From NCBI GenBank assembly GCA_002685535.1, contig NYXK01000105.1:52785-116784 (forward strand): a stretch of 64,000 nucleotides of DNA, read 5' to 3'. The DNA is from Deltaproteobacteria bacterium (GTDB taxonomy: Bacteria > SAR324 > NAC60-12). A program made the position numbers and the translations under genes. Numbering within the stretch: position 1 is the first letter of the stretch; the number at the start of each line of letters is the position of its first letter. Positions 1 to 12,505 of the stretch are shown piece by piece. The notes beneath the pieces are model-generated. The model worked only from the letters and a program-made list of their open reading frames with translations, did no database searches and was not told where the DNA came from.

Positions 1-193
1 AATACCGACAGTGAGAGAGAGAGAGCGGGATTCACAAAAAATGAAATATACAGAATGTTGTTGCATTCTCAAAATCCCAAACGCGGGGCAAGTGCGGGGG
101 TAAGTACGGGGTAATTGTCACCATATTGGATCTATACCTGGTAGCAGATTCCATTTCCTTCATAGCTAGAACAACGTCTGTTTATGCCATCTA
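1..193. other. Downstream flank of the ABC transporter gene
   Basis: This is the 3' flank of the minus-strand ABC gene. It holds a short GA dinucleotide run near position 11-26 and no coding signal that I can support. Confidence 0.5.
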
Positions 194-3100
194 TCATGAC
201 CCAGCTACCTTATTAATCCTCCCGTCTCTGATCCAGATCACACGCTCCGAGTTGTCGGGAGATGGAGCGCCCAGTCTGTGTGAGATGGCAATAACAGTGT
301 GACCTTTGGCTGTGAACTCCTTCCGTATTACATCTTGCATGATAGAATCCGTTTTTGGATCCAGAGATGATGTGGCCTCATCCAGGAGAAGGATACGTTT
401 AGGTTGACGGGTATCGGCAGTAATCAGTGCTTCATCCGAAAACCTCACTTGGACTTGGGTCCGCAGGATCGCACGAGCCAACGAGAGAAGCTGCATTTGA
501 CCGGTGGACAGCACAGGGAATGCAGAGAGCTGTAGATCTAGTATGCTCGAGATTACTTCTTCCGCGTTATCAGTCTCGGGAAAGTGCAAGTCTTGCTGGT
601 GCCTGTTATGTGCGGCGAAATGTTGCCAGAGACATGTCTTCTCTAGTGCATCGATGATAGTCTTGTCGTTTAGAGCCTCCGAAGGGTCTAAGTTAGAACG
701 AAGGCTGGCGTTGATGAATACAAAAGTATCTTGCGGAACGGTGATGAAACATTGCTGGCGCAAGATTGATCGTGGGACGTGAGATATGTCTATGCCATCG
801 ATTTTGATCGAACCAACTTGAGTATCGAGCAAGTGAAGGAGTGTCAGAAGAATTGTACTCTTGCCGCTGGATCCGAAAGAGTCAGTCGCAAGATTAATGG
901 AGACGAATCGAAGATTAGGAAAACACACCTTCCTGTTCTTCCGCATATGAGTAGCTTTTGACCCGCTGGAATGCTCATGCTGATGCTCTCGAGAGAAACC
1001 GCATTAGGACTGAACTGTCAGTACTTTCCTAATGACTTGAAACAGAGGGTTGTGTACTTACTTGTACGATACGGTCACATTCTCGACTTCGATCAAACCC
1101 GCCGAAGGCCAGTCAGTGGGCGGTACGAAGGTTTCCCAAAGCTTGTCTTCCTGAGGTGTTTCGTTGATCGTCGACCTCAATCTGGAAATAGAGCCGAGCG
1201 AAATTTCCAAGCTCGTCCAATTCTCGACAAGTTTGAGAAGCGTCGAATTGGCAACAAGAACTAAGTTCAGGGCAACACCGATGGCCGCGCCGCTAGTTGA
1301 GCCACGGAAGTAAACAGCGATGGCGATAACACACGTTGCTACACCAGCGATCAAGAGATCCAAAACAACATTGAGCCATCTCTGGAGGCATAGCAGGATA
1401 TAAAAGGGTTTCTGCGACTCGTCCATGCGCCGGATATTCTCTTGTTCCAACTCATGTTGCCAGCCGAAAGCTCGGATGGTAGCCGCTCCTTCCACCTGTG
1501 GCGTGTGAGATGAAGGACCATAAAATGTGGGACATCATACCATTTCTAGGAAACTAGAATAGACTGCTGATTTGGACTCAAGCTCAATGAATCGAAGTTG
1601 TCTAGAAGTGCGCAAGTATACTCTCTGGACGACGTAGACCATAGCTGAGCAGAACGGCAGTGTGAGGATCATAACCTTCTGAACACTAAAGAGGAGTATA
1701 GCTTGCATAGCAAGCTTGAAAACTTCTGTTCTTATAATTAGCATCCTTTATTGACAAGCAGGCCAAAGCACTTGCGAACGAAGATTGACTGAAGAGCTGA
1801 TGGTAATACATTGTCGACCAACTGAATGTCCTGGCCGAATCTGCACGGAAGTCAGTGACTAAATCTCTCATTGGCATCCATAGTCTTACCGATTGAGCAT
1901 GACACCAATGTCAGTCTCCAAGTAGTATGAGAGTGGCGCCCTGATTCGAATATCAGCAGTATAACAGTGATAATCATAAGTCATTGACCGACCCGATGAT
2001 TGCTGTCAGAAGCCTGTCATGAAGCACAGCTCCAGATTGAGACGCAATGACGATAACAGTCATCCTAACCCAATCAATAAATGCAGGTTTAGATAAAGGA
2101 CTATATCTTCGTACCATGCCTGTAGACTTGTTGCCAACCAAGCTATAAATGCGATGATAAGGTATCCTGCCATATAAGCCCATGTCTGGCTGAGTGGTGA
2201 TTCGGTCCACCACTTAAGCCAAAATTGAGAGAAGGTGAAAAAGAATGCATATAACCCAGCGAAGCACATCAACACCAGCACATTGTAACTTCCAATAGAC
2301 TTGAAGTAGTATCCTAGAAGATTGTCAGTTTTGTACTCGCAAGGGCGGGAACGATGTTGAAATCCTACCATAAAGTGCAAAATCTCCAGTCTTTCTGGCC
2401 AAGTCATCCGCGGCGTCTTCTCTCAGCATCACCTGAGCTATCCCACTCACGGATCTCATCTCCCTGGGTACATCATGCCCGGTTTCTGACCCAGCCATCT
2501 GGACTTTGGCGATTTGACTAAGCTCGCTTTCCAGCTCATCCCACGTGCCCCGCGTTTGGATTTTTCTATTCCCAAGGACGATTATCTCGTCTGCTAGGTG
2601 AAAATATTGAGCTAGCATGTGTGAGTTGTCATTTTTTGAGAACTGTATAAGAATCTAACTCACCAGAATTGATGATAAGAAATACAGTGGTTCCGAGATT
2701 CCTGAAAAGACCTTCCGGACCGAGCAATCTATCTACAACATTGCTTTCGGTCTTTCCATCAAGGGCACTGAACGGGTCATCAAGAATGACAAGATCAGGT
2801 CGTGAGTAGACAGCACGAGCAAGAGCCTTTTCACAATAGTCAGTGCCTGGACATGCACTGATCGAAACGGTTCGAAACTTACAAGCCGCTGTCGCTGACC
2901 GCCTGAAAGATTCAATCCTCGGCTCCCAACTTGAGTCGAGTCTCCCTCAGACATATTTTCGAAGTCATTGCGAAGGCCGCAGGTGTCAACGATGATCTCA
3001 TACCATCGATCATCGTCGTCGCGATTCGGAGAGCTTCCACGTATCACGTCCTTGATAGTTCCGCTCGGTAGCCATGGAACTTGAGTACATAGCCCGACCC

Positions 3101-5312
3101 GTTTGGTGAACATGGAAACAGTCCCACGTGATGGGCTGACCTCTCCCAGAATGGCTCCAACGAGCATAGTTTTGCCTGTACCTACTCGTCCGGAGCACAT
3201 GACAATAGCCCCCCTGCCTATTTCGAGGTCGACATCTTGAAGGATAGGGGTCATTTTGGAATCTGGTTGGATAGTGACATTTTGGAGAAGCACTGCCCGG
3301 GCTTGACCACCTATAGCTTGGTTGGTACTTCCACCAGGAAAGACCTGTCTTTGGTCACTTCTGGGAGATACAAGTAGATAGGTCTGGACTCGCTCAAAAT
3401 TGGCCAAAGAAGCCACTGCTCTGGGTATGATTGTCATAACCATGTTGGCTGGATGCGTAACCATGGACAAAAGAGCTGTAGTCGTGAAGATCGTCTCCAC
3501 ATCGAGACCTTTGTGATACTTGTACATCACCACAATTGCAGAGAGTACTAACGTGACAACAGGAGCGAATATTCCCAGCGAATTTGCTGGACGGGCAATT
3601 AGAATGATCGGCAACTGATCAAGAAATGAACTCACCGCTCGCATTGTAAGCAACCATCATCCACCTCAACTTTTTCGATGTCTGGATTTCCTCATTTCGG
3701 AGAGCAGTGACTTTCGACTTCATTTCTGCGGTCAAACCAAGCATCCTCATACCCTTGACTGAACTCAGCATCGTGGTAGTCATGGCTAGTCGCTTCTGTG
3801 TCGCAACATTCCAAGCCTTCTGCCTGCTTCGGAGATGTTTTGCAACATACTTACTCATCCTAGAACAGACTTCCTCATATCAGATTTCCGATATTGTCCA
3901 TCAGACTGGAAAGGCACTTACAGAATATGATGACTAGAGGCACAGGAGATAACCAGCCAATCTGTCTCGCCAGCAGCGCTGTCCCGACCACAACTTCAAG
4001 AAACTGCGCCCAAGTCTCATGAAACATCTCTCCAATCGAATCAATGCTCTCTACGTCGGAGTTCAACAAGTTCACGGCATTCCCGTCTTCGTGCTTGCCG
4101 CTTTCGACTTCGAGTGATCTGTGGTATATCAAAGCCACGAGGGAGCCTCTGATGCTGACTTTCAGCCTGTTCAGACAATGCTGGTATGCTGCCGTGGAAA
4201 TCTTAAATACAGATGAGCACTTCTCAACGTCTCGTGTAGGGAAGACTTACTGCGAGACCAACATAAACGAATGACGCAGCAAGAACAACCCAATAGCCAT
4301 CATCTCGATCTGTGCTCGGGTTCTTGATGAAGCGAATGCTGAGACTGATCAGAAACGTCTGCGAATACCGAAATATGATGAGAAAGATGCGGGGTAAGAT
4401 GGCAGCCGCGAAAGGCTTCGACAAGCAGTGAAGTAAAACCAAAGGCAGCGTCGTGATGTTCTCGGGCTCGGCTGTTCAAAATCAGCCTAGATTTGGACAA
4501 GTCCAGTAAACACCTCTAGTACTTCTCTGATCCCATGACAACAATATATTTCTTCGCAAAGACTCCGAAGACAGCTTACTATCCATATTCGGAAGGTCCG
4601 CATGGTCGAGAATCTTTCCATGCCCTTTCCGCAGAATTGGGATGATCCACCAAAAGATAGTCCGGCCAATAATGCTTGATAATTCTTCAGTAGATAGTTC
4701 TTGGTGCTGCGATTTCAGGGTTGTTTCCTTCACGCTGGACTCGCTGACCAGGAGAACAAGTTCCACACAAACTTGTGTGAGCTCAAGGCCGAGATTGCCT
4801 GGATTGGGTTGCTGGTAGCCAAACAGCGAGAGTTGGATCGCATGGCCAATTACTGAAATCGCGAGGTAGAGCAATATCAGCGATGAAGGGCGCACTGAAC
4901 GAGTGTGCTCGAGGAACGAAAGAGGACAGAGAATGCATGCAGCAGCAAGGGAGAGGCAGGCACTTTCCAAGTATGCCTTGGAAGACCCTTCGGGGCCAAG
5001 GATCGTGGAAATCAAGAGCAAGAGCTTCAATAGTACATATAGGAAGCTCAAAGACTGAGCCACTCGTTAGCCTGTCATTGCAACTTATCTACTTCTCGAA
5101 AGTATCGGAATGACACGTGATCTTACCAATTTGAAAATCTTTGCGCGCTTGGTTACCACTTTGAAAGGATCACTGCGCAATCTCCAAATGCGGACGAGAG
5201 ATAACAGGGAGAAAATCGCGGAAGTTACTGCTAAGAATATCGGAACTCCGCGCGACGAAGGGCTTCTCAGATAGAGTTGTGCTCCAGCACGGGAGAGGAA
5301 GGCGTCCTCCAT
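194..5312 (-). CDS. ABCC-type (MRP/YCF1-like) multidrug ABC transporter, many exons
   Basis: A full-length fungal ABCC exporter, a family that moves conjugates and drugs across plasma or vacuolar membranes using ATP. The start ATG at 5312 has an in-frame stop just upstream. Exon 1 (5127-5312) joins exon 2 through a 72-bp intron at 5055-5126. N-terminal hydrophobic segments (TMD0-like) lead to TMD1. NBD1 has Walker A GRVGTGKT, signature LSGGQ and Walker B LVILDDPFSALD, with Asp in place of the catalytic Glu as is usual for ABCC NBD1. TMD2 follows. NBD2 has signature LSTGQ, Walker B ILLLDEATSSLD and the H-loop ISHRL. The NBD2 Walker A, GRTGSGKST, is itself split by a 62-bp intron (867-928). The gene looks intact. 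The substrate cannot be told from sequence, and no biosynthetic cluster adjoins it. Exact edges of the middle exons are approximate. Confidence 0.9.
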
Positions 5313-7698
5313 AGTGTATCAAACCATCTTCCGAGGTTCCATGCTGAGGGAACAGATCATGAGAAGTTGGTGTTTGACGTGTTGTTGTTTACGAGAAGGC
5401 GTTCCACCATTAGGAAGATAAGATACATACGGATGTGTGTATCCGGTTCTTACCTAAGCGCCCCCATGAACGGAATGGACACGAGGTATAAAATGCTTTC
5501 ATAACCAAATATATCTTTTTCAATGGCTGTAAATGCTTTACGAGAATAGTATATGGCCACAAAATATGCTGATCGAACGCGATGAGCAAATGTCTTGATG
5601 TTAGCAATTGAGAATCGATGGTCACATGTGATGTGACATATTCCATCACTTCACGATTGTCGTCCATTGTGGCTTGCTATAGATTAAAAATGACCGGCAA
5701 GACACTGAAGTGCCTTGAAAGTAACTACTGTCTCCAATTTGCTGTACAACTAGAATGTGAAGCTTTGCATTCCAAGTCTCTTCACAGATGTCGAGATACC
5801 GAATCCGGAAGAAAGTATCAGTCTTCTAACGACCTCACTTGGACTTTCAACAGAACGCTCGCTATTACAACGGTACGAGCTGGATCGAACCCCTACAGAG
5901 CATGTATGCTATGTTATTGCAGATCCAATGCAGCCAGTCATCATGATGAAGCAGGCCTTCGGATTCACTAGCGGTCGTTGTCTGGACTAGCGATACCGTC
6001 ACTCAGAATGAGGCAAGATACATGATAACCAGCTTGGCCGCCATGATTTACTTCTCATTCTATTCATGGGCGAAGCACTCATTGCTGGTGAAACCGCTGC
6101 ATTCGCGGAGCTCTCGCTAACAGCCCAATTCGGGTCCGACTTGGCCAATTTGGGCAGATGGCTGATCTCATGGATGCCTTGTCGAGGTCATGGTTGATCC
6201 AGACAGCTGGATGCAATCTATTGCCTCATATGTCACTCATATTCCATTGAGAAGTGCTCCAGATGACTTTGAGCAAGCCTGGAGAATCTGAGAAGAGAGA
6301 GGACAGTCGAATACTGCGAGGTTAGGACCAAAATCTGGTGAAGAGGTTGCGGAAATCAGTCGAATGAGGGAGTTTTGTCCTTTTAACATGTAATGGGTTT
6401 GTCAGGAATGGATGGTTCAGTTACATTCGTAGTGAGCCTAATAGTTTTCGATGTATGGTTGTCGCAATGTTCTCCCTGTTTGTTTTCTTTCTCAGCCTCC
6501 TCACTTCGTTTCTTCAGAGAAGGAAAACAACTCACGATATCGAATGGCATATGGGTACAACAACAACTAAGGTAAGATATTATTTCCAGTAAAACGGATA
6601 TTGTTGAGAAGTGGTATCAGGATCTAAATTGTATCAGTTAAGAAAGGACTGAACGAAAATACTGTCAGTATCCAGTGTCATTGTGCTTGCTCTTCTCAGC
6701 TCATCGTTTCCCCACCTTTACATCTTGACTCTGCCATTCATATGAGCCGTGCCTGCATCCTTATTTGCAGCTGCAAAGACCTAGAGACAGGGTCAGCTAC
6801 GTTATTGCGATTGGTAATTATCTGTCATAGATGATAGCATGGCAGTAAGTTCTTAATGAGCAAGTTGAAGCAGCTGAAGCGGGGCGATTGGCATGTTTGG
6901 TGTTGGTGGGGTTATCATCCTGTGGTTTAGACGTGAAACGACGACCCAAGAAATATTGAGAGTTAGAAAAGCATGAGATGAAACTGGTGGAATCTTCATT
7001 CTTCAAGCAGCTTTCGAGGCGCATTCCATTGACTGCTTCTCACTACGACTTCCACCAATAGGGGTTGGTCATTGGTCGAGTGCTGTATTCATCATCTTGT
7101 GTCACCGCCCTCAACAATCCTGCGATTGGCCAAGTCTGAGCTTTCTCTGCTTTGAGCCCCGCAAATACAGAGGTTTATTGGTATGAAGCTCTTTTCGACT
7201 CAATTTGAAGCTTGTGATAACAATTCGGTTCCATAGATGAGCTTGATCGATATGTATAAAACACCTGCATCAATGAGAGCCCCTTTCGGACATCAAATAA
7301 TGAAGTGTCAAAACGAGATTCGTTCATCCTGAAGCAAAAATAGAGTCAGATTGAAACGCACGGGATACAAAATGCGCCCTGCAGACCCTGTTGCAACAAC
7401 GGGGCTGTGGGCTTCATTGGTCGGTGCGAGCTGCCGTCTCGCCTGAGCCACTTAAAACCAACAGTGACTGTACGGCGTAGCAGCTGTATCAAATAGGCTG
7501 CTGCCACCGCCATTCTTTCTCATGAATAGTAAAATTAGACTCTCCCGCCCTCATCTTCGCCCGGAGTATATCTTCAATCGTACTTGCCATTGAAGCTGTT
7601 TGTTTTGGTTGGGAGATTTGCCGAGCTCAGACGAAGGAGCGGCCCGAAATTCGCGAGGCTGGCGAGGCTGAAAAGGAGTGAGAGGAAAGGAAAGAACA
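5313..7698. other. Long intergenic stretch between the ABC transporter and the first PPxY gene
   Basis: This 2.4-kb stretch has no intact gene. It holds the promoter of the ABC transporter at its left end and a coding-like relic at about 5.76-6.29 kb, described separately. The remainder (6.3-7.6 kb) shows short frames only, without conserved motifs. Confidence 0.5.
5757..6291 (+). pseudogene. Unassigned degenerate coding relic
   Basis: Two coding-looking blocks lie in the same direction. The first (5757-5988) contains a PNPEESISLL stretch and ends in GFTSGRCLD followed by a stop. The second (about 6175-6291) contains VDPDSWMQSIASYVTHIPLR and ends in a stop. The protein texture is good but the blocks sit in different frames with stops and frame changes between them. 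They may be pieces of one decayed enzyme, perhaps an acyltransferase-like gene, but I do not recognise the family. This could also be coincidence. Confidence 0.2.
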
Positions 7699-8235
7699 AT
7701 GCCGCAACAACATCATCGCGATCCCTCAATATCTCATGCTCGACTTTTGCAGACCTTACCTCCTCTTCCACAATCTCTTCCTATGAACGACCTTGTCCAG
7801 ACTCCGCAGCTGTCTATTTCTACCCAGATACCCTACCGCGATGACCCCGCAGAAGACGAGCATTCACCGTCCCAGCCACCGGGATATGAGCCTATGTATG
7901 ACTACCTACGATCGCATCAACGAGTATCTCTACCTCTCCCAGTTTACGAGTGTCCGAATACCCCAGAACAGTCAATACCACAAGCCGACTACCGTGACGA
8001 GCCATACGTCGTGACGATAAACGAGAATAATACAACACAACCTCCACCGCCCTCCTACAATGAGCTATACCGCCAGAATGAGCAGGAGATGGATAGACTG
8101 ATGCGGCAATTTGATATGGATGGAACGCCTGCGGAGCAGACTGAGGAATTGGTGAAGTGGGTTGTTGCGATGCTGTTGATCTGTCTCACAATCGCGGCAG
8201 TGGGGACGGCGTTCAATTGGGGTCGGCCGAGCTGA
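7699..8235 (+). CDS. PPxY-motif protein with C-terminal transmembrane segment (178 aa)
   Basis: A single-exon gene. I chose the ATG at 7699 (context aacaATGcc); the open frame upstream lacks another ATG. The protein is Pro/Gln-rich and has two PPxY motifs (QPPGYEP and PPPPSYNEL), which in known proteins bind WW domains, typically of NEDD4/Rsp5 ubiquitin ligases. One hydrophobic helix near the C-terminus (VKWVVAMLLICLTIAAVGTA) is followed by NWGRPS. The layout, a long cytosolic PPxY region and a tail anchor, suggests a membrane adaptor for an Rsp5-type ligase, but that is inference. Three smaller genes of the same layout lie at 20.8-24.2 kb on the other strand. The ending GTAFNWGRPS resembles GTVFHWGRGN in one of them, pointing to a shared origin. 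Confidence 0.65.
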   Translation: MPQQHHRDPSISHARLLQTLPPLPQSLPMNDLVQTPQLSISTQIPYRDDPAEDEHSPSQPPGYEPMYDYLRSHQRVSLPLPVYECPNTPEQSIPQADYRDEPYVVTINENNTTQPPPPSYNELYRQNEQEMDRLMRQFDMDGTPAEQTEELVKWVVAMLLICLTIAAVGTAFNWGRPS

Positions 8236-8541
8236 GTGCGAGTTTGCGAATTCATTGCTATTGATACCCTGGGTTTTGTGCGAAAAGAGCATGGTGTTCG
8301 GAGTTTGGAAAGGAAGGAAATGATGGGAAATTGTCTTGGGACTGAATGAGAAGAGAGGAATGAATAAAATGCAGTCCTTGCTATTGACTTCACCAATTCA
8401 GATCTTGGCGTACCCCACGTAAATTCTGTTATCGGCCATTCTTCTTCTGATTTGATTTAGCATTGCGCGATATCTTTCTTTCAACTCTCGTTATCGGTGT
8501 TAATACCCAAGAGCTAGGTCGAACCTTTTCGTCCATGATTT

Positions 8542-9608
8542 GTGGTTGTGATGCTGCAGGTCGAGCAGTCTCACCGAAATGGACGACTAGTATTGGTTTG
8601 GGTCTTGCAAGAAGCAACTAAAGTTGCAATAGAGGGTGACAATTCGTTGACTGTACTTTTGCAGTGCTCAAGTACGGATACGAATATGCACCTTCCTTCG
8701 TGGGTCCCGGATTGGTCATCATATGTATATGATGGGCTTCGTGATACTGTACAAGTACAAGAGGATTTGTCTTTCCAGTCTAGTGGAAGAAGCCACGTTT
8801 CGTTCCATTTCTGTGGCGGCGATGAGAAGCTGCAGCAAAGTCAAAGCAGATTGTCCGTCAGGGGTATTGCCATCGAGGTCTTGCTGTACTGCGCTCCTGA
8901 CATGCACTCAGATGAACAGACCTGGAAAGTATCAGCCAAGGAAATAACATTGGATGAAGGTGGACAGCATCGTTATCTTAGAGACAGTGCAATCTACAAA
9001 GTCATCGAATCATGGATGGAAGTAGCCTTTAAGCTCTCGCCATACCCCACCGGAGAGCACCTGTTGCAGGCTTTTGCTCGTACGCTGATCCTTAATCAAT
9101 ATCGAAGCTTGAGTACGCCGCTAATATGGCCCAACTTCGACGTTCAAAACGGCTTTTCCCACTGGCTGCTCTCACATCGGATGGACTCGGCCCCCCTGAA
9201 TGAGAAGATTGCTGATGCGTTGTCTTCATTCAGTCAGAAATATAAAGAAGGATTTTTCAAGGACATTGAGCAGGAGGATGCGGAGATCACCACAGCAAAA
9301 AAGGCAGAACATGTGCAGAGAAGCCTTGAGAGAAGCAAGGATGCAATGACAATTCAGTCCTTTGTAAGAGACTGTACTCAAGAAAATCGTTTTTTTTCAC
9401 TACTGGCAATAAGTACTTCGGTCAAGGGATGCCAGGAGTTGAGGCTGGCGATGAAGTGCTTCTTGTTGCAGGTGTCACGAGGCCATTGATTGCTCGAAGG
9501 ATCGGTGTGAGGTATCGACTAATAGGGCAAGCATATGTGCACGGGATTATGGATGGCGAGAAGTGGCCAGAAGATGAGAGCAAGCTGGTGGATATCATGT
9601 TTGAATGA
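8542..9608 (+). pseudogene. HET-domain protein relic: N-terminus missing, frameshift in a T tract
   Basis: This is the C-terminal half of a heterokaryon-incompatibility (HET) family protein. It holds the family hallmark LPSWVPDW and, near the end, the AYVHGIMDGE motif usual at HET C-termini. No HET domain is found upstream, so the gene is 5'-truncated. The first frame runs to 9489. The conserved ending lies in the +1 frame: after ENRFF the sequence makes sense only if one T is removed from an eight-T run (9390-9397), giving FTTGNKYFGQGMPGVEAGDE and continuing to a stop at 9606-9608. It is therefore either a pseudogene or, less likely, an intact C-terminus with a homopolymer sequencing error. 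The missing N-terminus favours pseudogene. Confidence 0.7.
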
Positions 9609-10560
9609 TGCTTTGCCGTGGCTAGGTTGCCTTCGATGGACCTGACGCTTTTAACTCGAGAATGGTAGATTGGATTCTTTCTCTTCCATATTTTTTTGAA
9701 TTCGGGAATTCATGATGTTCATTTGGGCTTTCCATGACCTTCCTATTGTCACGATAGCTTCTTTAGAATGAACTTTACATCTATCGAAATTTATCAAAAC
9801 TATGTGCAGATTCCGGGAGGTTTCCAACAAATACAACCAGACTGCTATATCAAAATCAAAGCCAGAGTTTGACGTTGAGCTATTTCAGAAGTCAGCCATA
9901 AGCACAAGAGTGTCACATCACTCCAATGTGGCTGAAGATCGGCTCGGTCGTCTTTGTTGACTTCGCTTAAAGTCAGAACATCCGACTGTCTGACTCCGAG
10001 CATGCTGTCAAGGACTTCTTAGAAATCCAGATTGAGAAGTGAAATCCGACTTAGTATGCTATTTGATTCTCTTGTTAATCTCCGGGATTTCGCACTTTCG
10101 GTCGTTGCGAGACTGCATTGGTATGAATTGAGCATCTTCACTCAGGCACGAAGCGATACTAGCCCGCGCCCAAGGCACGTTGTTCTCAAACATGAAGATA
10201 CCTGGTTCCAGCGATGTAGATCACCACAATGGCTCGGAATGTCCGGAATGAAGGGCAATATCGACGAGGGACAGTGCCCACGTGACACTCGCATGTACCT
10301 GCCCAATGAACTTTAGTGCCAAGGGGTCCATGGCTTCAATTCCGCTCTTCACATCCTGAAGATAACAACAGTCCGAGTCCGTCAAGCCTCTTATCATCAA
10401 CCCCGCGTTGTGCACCATTCCCCTCTCCTATCCCACTCTGGCAGCTGGGTCTGCTCTTCTACTTAATCATGTACATAGCACTCAATATATCCTGATCAAT
10501 ATCCCATTTCCCTTCCTCGGTATCGTCAATTGAATCATCCTGACTAGCTAACAAGTCACA
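9609..10560. other. Intergenic stretch, including the amidase promoter
   Basis: I see no gene here. Short overlapping frames around 10.0-10.4 kb have no recognisable motifs. The last part is the promoter and 5' leader of the amidase gene. Confidence 0.5.
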
Positions 10561-12505
10561 ATGGCCACAACAGTGACCACAGCATCTGGCGCTACATGGC
10601 AGGAAGTAGCAGCAGACAGACAGAAACACCGAGATGCAACAATTGCAGCCATTGCGCCTCCTCTACCAGAGATCACCGATACCCCACTTAACACTATCCC
10701 GCTGGCAAAGAAGTACCTCACGGCAGAAGAGATCAAGATCACAGAGAGCTATGTCGAAGATCTCGTTGTGCAGCTTGCAAATGGAGAGATCAGTTCTACG
10801 ATAGTCATCAAAGCATTCTTACGCCGAGCCGCACTTGCGCAGAAAGCTGTATGTCCTAGTTCCTCGACCAGTAACTACTAGCTAACCATCCGCAGACGAA
10901 TTGTATTACGGAACTTCTCCCCCAACGAGCCCTTGACCGCGCAGCTTTCCTCGATAGATACCTTGCCGACCACAAGAAGCCCATTGGTCCTCTGCATGGT
11001 ATACCAATCAGTGTGAAGGAACATGTTGGCATGAAAGGGCTGGATTTGAATGCTGGATTTGTGGCGTGGGTTGGCACTGTGGCAGAAGAGGATGCGCATA
11101 TTCTGCAGATATTGTGGAGGGCTGGTGCGGTGTTTTATGCGAGGACTACGCAGCCGCAGAGTTTGATGCATCTGGAGACGAGTAGTAATCTATATGGGTG
11201 GGTTATGAGGGTTTGCCATTGCGGTTGGAAATGCTGATGGGAAATAGCGTTACCACGAATCCGTTCAATTCGACTTTGACGAGTGGTGGATCGTCGGGAG
11301 GGGAGGGAGCTCTGCTCGGTTTTCGAGGGAGTTGTCTGGGTATCGGAACGGATATTGGAGGGTCAATCCGCAGTCCTGCTGCTAACAATGGTTTGTCCTA
11401 ATCATTCTGGTACCTCGGATTTTCGACTAATGTCAGTACAGGCGTCTATGGGATGAAACCAACCTCCGGTAGACTTCCCATGGGCGGAATGTCTGCGACT
11501 ATGCTTGGAGCTGAACACATCGTTCCTGCCGTTGGACCGCTCTCAACGAGTCTGAAAGGCTGCAAGCTATTTATTAAAACTCTGATTGACAATAAGCCCT
11601 GGTCGAAGGAGCCGTCGCTTCTGCCATTTCCCTGGAAGTCGGAAGACTTCTTTAAAGGCAGGAAACTAAAGGTCGCTGTGCTTTGGGACGACGGTGTCGT
11701 GAAGCCACATCCGCCTGTGACAAGAGCTCTGAAACAGGTGGTTGAGAAGCTGAAGACGAGTGGAAACGTAGATGTCGTTGAGTGGAAACCTTTCCAGCAT
11801 GACATAGCTTGGGAAATTATTGTAGGTCTCATGTTCGTGCAACAAAAGCGTACTTAACAATTTCTAGGCAAGCCTCTACTTCTGCGACGGCGGTGGAGAA
11901 GAAAAGGCTGCTACAGATGCTTCCTCAGAACCGTTGCGACCTCTAACAAGGCATATTATCCACGATAATCCTCACATGGAGCACCACACCATCGCATCGA
12001 TGTGGACAGCGACAAAGCGACGAGATAAGTACCGAGCCGACTATAACGCGGTTTGGAACGAGACTGCCACGTCTGTAGGACCAAATGGAGAATTCGAGGG
12101 TACTGTCGACGTCATATTAAGTCCAGTTGGTCCATCAGCAGCTCCAAAAATTGACACCGCGAAGTGGTGGGGATACACGAGTCAGTGGAATCTACTTGAC
12201 TATCCAGCTCTGATCTTTCCCGTTGACAAAGTCGATGTTGAGAAAGACGGTGAAAAGGTCAAGTATGAGCCCCGAAATGAAAAAGATAGATATAACTGGG
12301 ATCTATGGGAGAAGTTCGGCGCTGAGGGCTACAAGGATGCCCCTATCAGCTTACAGTTTGTTGGCAGACGGTATGTGTTCGCCTCATTATTATGAACGTA
12401 GCCGGCGGTGAACTGACGCCTTGTAGGTATGAAGACGAGAAGGTCATCCAGGCCCTTGAGATCGTCAAGAAAGAAGTGGCATTGCCGTTTGTGGAGTACA
12501 TCTAG
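10561..12505 (+). CDS. Amidase (amidase signature family, acetamidase/AMD2-like)
   Basis: Hydrolyses an amide to acid and ammonia. It is about 560 residues long, normal for fungal acetamidase-type enzymes, in six exons. The start ATG (acaATGg) opens an N-terminal helical region. The amidase-signature catalytic parts are all present: Lys in PISVKEH, the Gly/Ser loop [12 protein letters not shown], and the nucleophile Ser in [12 protein letters not shown]. The next exon starts [13 protein letters not shown], and the last exon ends [11 protein letters not shown]. Introns follow QKA, NLYG, SPAANN, AWEII and FVGRRY, each with GT/AG ends. There is no signal peptide, so it is probably cytosolic. The natural substrate (acetamide, formamide or other) cannot be decided. 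No co-directional partner lies nearby. Confidence 0.88.

Noticed and set aside
5885..5905. A GGTTCGATCC-like B-box on the minus strand suggesting another tRNA
   Set aside because: The flanking bases do not form a T-stem and no acceptor or anticodon arm is found.
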